Below, piece after piece: positions 8,489 through 10,070 of a DNA stretch of 10,070 nucleotides (the first letter of the stretch is position 1; every line of letters begins with the position of its first letter). Source of the DNA: an uncultured Oscillospiraceae bacterium. Its GTDB lineage: Bacteria > Bacillota > Clostridia > Oscillospirales > Oscillospiraceae. The notes under the pieces are model-generated. The model saw only the letters and a program-made list of their open reading frames with translations, did no database searches and was not told the DNA's origin. The stretch lies in the NCBI GenBank assembly GCA_934591725.1, contig CAKTPR010000079.1, positions 1-10,070 on the forward strand. The letters run 5' to 3'. Made by a program: the position numbers and the translations under genes.

Positions 8489-8860
8489 CTATTTGTTCTT
8501 GTCCTTTGATCTGAATATGAGGGATATCACCAGCCCGAAGAACACCGCGGCGCCAAGCCCCGCAGACGCGGCGGTGAAGCCGCCGGTCAGCGCGCCGAGA
8601 ATGCCGTCCTCTGCAACGGCCTTCTTCACGCCCTTTGCGATGGCGTTTCCGAAGCCCGTGAGCGGGACGTTCGCGCCCGCGCCCGCCCAATCGGCCAGCG
8701 GCTGATACACTCCGAGCGCACCTAATATCACTCCCGCGACGACGTAGCTTGTCAGTATCCGCGCTGGGGTCAGCTTTGTGTAGTCGATGAGCAGCTGCCC
8801 GATGACGCACAGCAGCCCGCCGACGGCAAAGGCCTTGAGGTATTGCAGCAGCACATCCAT
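8489..8860 (-). CDS. spoVAE: Stage V sporulation protein AE (SpoVAC/SpoVAEb family)
   Basis: Small inner-spore-membrane protein of 123 residues, part of the SpoVA machinery that moves dipicolinic acid into the developing spore and releases it at germination. The family pattern is clear: GGLLCVIGQLLID (14-26), KLTPAR (29-34), GAGANVPLTGFG (60-71) and GILGALTGGF (86-95). Hydrophobic segments lie at about 8-26, 36-52 and 96-116, and the tail is basic. It lacks the extra N-terminal part of SpoVAC and has SpoVAE length, so SpoVAE (SpoVAEb type) is preferred. Its ATG directly follows the TAA of spoVAD. The Shine-Dalgarno GGAGGAG lies inside spoVAD, indicating translational coupling. Expression is expected in the forespore (family knowledge). 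Confidence 0.93.
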   Translation of the reverse strand: MDVLLQYLKAFAVGGLLCVIGQLLIDYTKLTPARILTSYVVAGVILGALGVYQPLADWAGAGANVPLTGFGNAIAKGVKKAVAEDGILGALTGGFTAASAGLGAAVFFGLVISLIFRSKDKNK

Positions 8861-9877
8861 TTATTGCTCCTCCGTTTCAAACGCGACCGCGTGGCATATC
8901 CCCGGTATGCTGCACCCCTGCTGGCAGGTCACCGGTGACATGAGCGCCCCCGTCGCCGCAAACAGCACGCGCTTCCATACCCCGCGTTCCATTGCCGGCA
9001 GGATGTGCCCGCCGAGCACCGAGGCGCTGCATCCGCAGCCTGAGCCGCCCGCGTATACGTCCTGCGTCTTGAGGTCGTAGATCAGTACGCCGCAGTCCAT
9101 GTAGCGCATGCCGAGCTCAATGTCGTCGCGCCGGAAAAGCTCCTGAAGAATGTCGTGCCCGATTGCGCCGAGGTCGCCGGTGAAGATCGCGTCGTAGTAA
9201 TTGAGAGTGCGTCCGGTGTCCTTGAAGTGCGCGCTCAGCGTGTCATAGGCCGCGGGAGCCATCGCAGCACCCATGTTGTTTGCGTCGGTTATCCCCGCGT
9301 CGACTATCCTGCCCGGCGTAACGCGGCTTATGCGCGGGCCGTGTCCGTCCGCAGAGAGCATAACACAGCCTGAGCCCGTGACCGTCCATTGGCTCGTCGG
9401 CGTGCGCTGCCCGCCGTATTCGAGCGGAAAGCGGTACTGCCGCTCCGCCGTGCAGAAGTGTGAGCCGGTGAGCGCGGCGGCGGTCTTGAATGCGCCGCCG
9501 TCTATCAGCAGCGCCGCGAGACACAGTGCCTCCGCCATTGTCGAGCACGCCCCGTATAGTCCGAGATAGGGCAGGCCGCTGTCCTTGAGCGCGAAGGAGG
9601 AGCTGACGCATTGGTTGAGCAGATCACCGCCGAGGACGCACTCCGGCTCGAACGCCGCGCCGCCGGCCTTGCCGCGGCATATGCCGAAGCATTGGCGCAG
9701 CATACTCGTCTCGGCCTTCTCCCAGCTGTCCTCGGCAAAGTACGAGTCCTGCGATATATAGTCAAAGCAGTCCCTGAGCGGCCCCTCGCCCTCTTTCTTT
9801 CCCGCCACCGCGGCCGACGCCGCGACGCGCACATTTGCCGTCAGCTCTATCGTCCTGCTGCCGATCCTTTTCGCCAT
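8861..9877 (-). CDS. spoVAD: Stage V sporulation protein AD, dipicolinate-binding
   Basis: Thiolase-fold protein. In Bacillus subtilis, SpoVAD binds dipicolinic acid at the inner membrane and is needed for its uptake into the forespore. Family motifs, numbered from the preferred start: GDLLNQ (84-89), YGACST (108-113), TAERQYRFP (143-151), EYGGQ (153-157), GITDANNMG (195-203), FTGDLG (232-237) and AGGSGCGCSA (276-285). The frame is open to an ATG at 9901 (346 residues). The ATG at 9875-9877 is preferred because it starts with the common MAKRIG sequence, gives 338 residues like the B. subtilis protein, and has a GGAGG immediately upstream, although only 3 bases away; the 9901 start has no such site. 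spoVAE follows with no gap. A spoVAC gene would be expected upstream but is not there. No convincing forespore (sigma-G) promoter was found. Confidence 0.93.
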   Translation of the reverse strand: MAKRIGSRTIELTANVRVAASAAVAGKKEGEGPLRDCFDYISQDSYFAEDSWEKAETSMLRQCFGICRGKAGGAAFEPECVLGGDLLNQCVSSSFALKDSGLPYLGLYGACSTMAEALCLAALLIDGGAFKTAAALTGSHFCTAERQYRFPLEYGGQRTPTSQWTVTGSGCVMLSADGHGPRISRVTPGRIVDAGITDANNMGAAMAPAAYDTLSAHFKDTGRTLNYYDAIFTGDLGAIGHDILQELFRRDDIELGMRYMDCGVLIYDLKTQDVYAGGSGCGCSASVLGGHILPAMERGVWKRVLFAATGALMSPVTCQQGCSIPGICHAVAFETEEQ

Positions 9878-9880
9878 GCT

Positions 9881-9885
9881 CCTCC
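9881..9885 (-). promoter_or_regulatory. Ribosome binding site supporting the shorter spoVAD start
   Basis: GGAGG on the minus strand, 3 bases before the ATG at 9875-9877. The spacing is shorter than usual. The alternative ATG at 9899-9901 has only AT-rich sequence and a distant GGAA upstream, so the shorter start is favoured but not certain. Confidence 0.5.
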
Positions 9886-9935
9886 GCCCTTTCAAAAGCA
9901 TTTGATGATGGTATTATTTCCGGAACGGAGCAAAA

Positions 9936-9979
9936 AATGTAAAAATAAAACTGCTGCCTTGGGAAAACAAAGGCAGCAG
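9936..9979 (-). terminator. Rho-independent terminator of the truncated right-hand gene
   Basis: CTGCTGCCTT (9951-9960) pairs perfectly with AAGGCAGCAG (9970-9979), with a 9-base loop. On the minus strand the stem is followed by TTTTATTTTTACATT, a good U tract. It starts 15 bases after the stop of the gene entering from the right, and so insulates spoVAD from it. Confidence 0.88.
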
Positions 9980-9994
9980 CTATAATGTTTACAG

Positions 9995-10070
9995 TTATTC
10001 AAAATCAAGTTCGGTCACGCCGAAATATTTTTCCGCGAAGTCCACGCGCTCGACCCGGAACTCCTTCCCG
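9995..10070 (-). CDS. C-terminal end of an unrecognised protein (partial)
   Basis: The last 25 codons of a minus-strand gene are visible, ending in TAA at 9995-9997; the rest lies beyond the window. The visible residues include EFRVERVDFAEKYFGVTEL and end in DFE. The stop is followed at once by a strong terminator, and codon choice (GC-rich third positions) matches the neighbours, which supports a real gene. I do not recognise the family. It is separated from spoVAD by the terminator, so it is not part of that operon, and there is no sign that it is SpoVAC. Confidence 0.6.
   Translation of the reverse strand, partial: GKEFRVERVDFAEKYFGVTELDFE

Noticed and set aside
9902..9950. Sigma-G/sigma-F promoter before spoVAD
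   Set aside because: The best match (ACATT, 17 bases, AATAATA) misses key positions of the GHATR and CATNNTA boxes, so it is too weak to annotate, although a forespore promoter is expected here.

Overview
The window looks like chromosomal DNA from a GC-rich, spore-forming member of the Clostridia, most likely an Oscillospiraceae/Ruminococcaceae-type gut anaerobe. The reasons are the SpoVAD-SpoVAE pair, Firmicutes-style AGGAGG ribosome binding sites, the recJ-rel-dtd gene order, and a palindromic CTCCCC...GGGGAG intergenic repeat of a kind I associate with these genomes. The genus is an inference; nothing in the window fixes it. Layout, left to right: (1) Positions 1-138 hold a palindromic, multi-hairpin noncoding repeat that may continue left of the window. 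(2) Positions 163-1641, minus strand: a Cro/C1-type regulator fused to a zinc ribbon, and upstream of it a two-lobed putative heavy-metal/manganese exporter of the ArsP_2 type. Each has its own recognisable sigma-A promoter. (3) Positions 1642-1736 form a divergent control region. It has back-to-back promoters and a plus-strand terminator-like hairpin that overlaps the exporter -35. (4) Positions 1737-7108, plus strand: a tightly packed operon of recJ (ssDNA exonuclease), a long bifunctional (p)ppGpp synthetase/hydrolase, dtd (D-aminoacyl-tRNA deacylase) and a glyoxalase II-like metallo-beta-lactamase hydrolase, with gaps of 11, 3 and 3 bases. (5) Positions 7149-8371, plus strand: a phosphofructokinase gene with its own promoter and a strong terminator. 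No terminator separates it from the operon upstream. (6) Positions 8453-9877, minus strand: spoVAD-spoVAE, converging on pfk, with terminators on both sides. (7) Positions 9995-10070: the last 25 codons of an unrecognised minus-strand gene. How the genes fit together: the central operon combines housekeeping and stress functions, namely DNA repair, the stringent response, translation proofreading and probable thioester detoxification. The pfk gene can be transcribed from its own promoter or by read-through. The spoVA genes belong to spore dipicolinate transport and are functionally separate. Most of the window is ordinary core genome. The points that merit a second look are the repeat element, the divergent control region with its hairpin, the exporter's internal duplication and metal-ligand loop, the mixed active-site signature of the PFK, and spoVAD-spoVAE without a neighbouring spoVAC. 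I saw no CRISPR array, tRNA, rRNA, transposase or phage gene, and no convincing undescribed multi-gene system.
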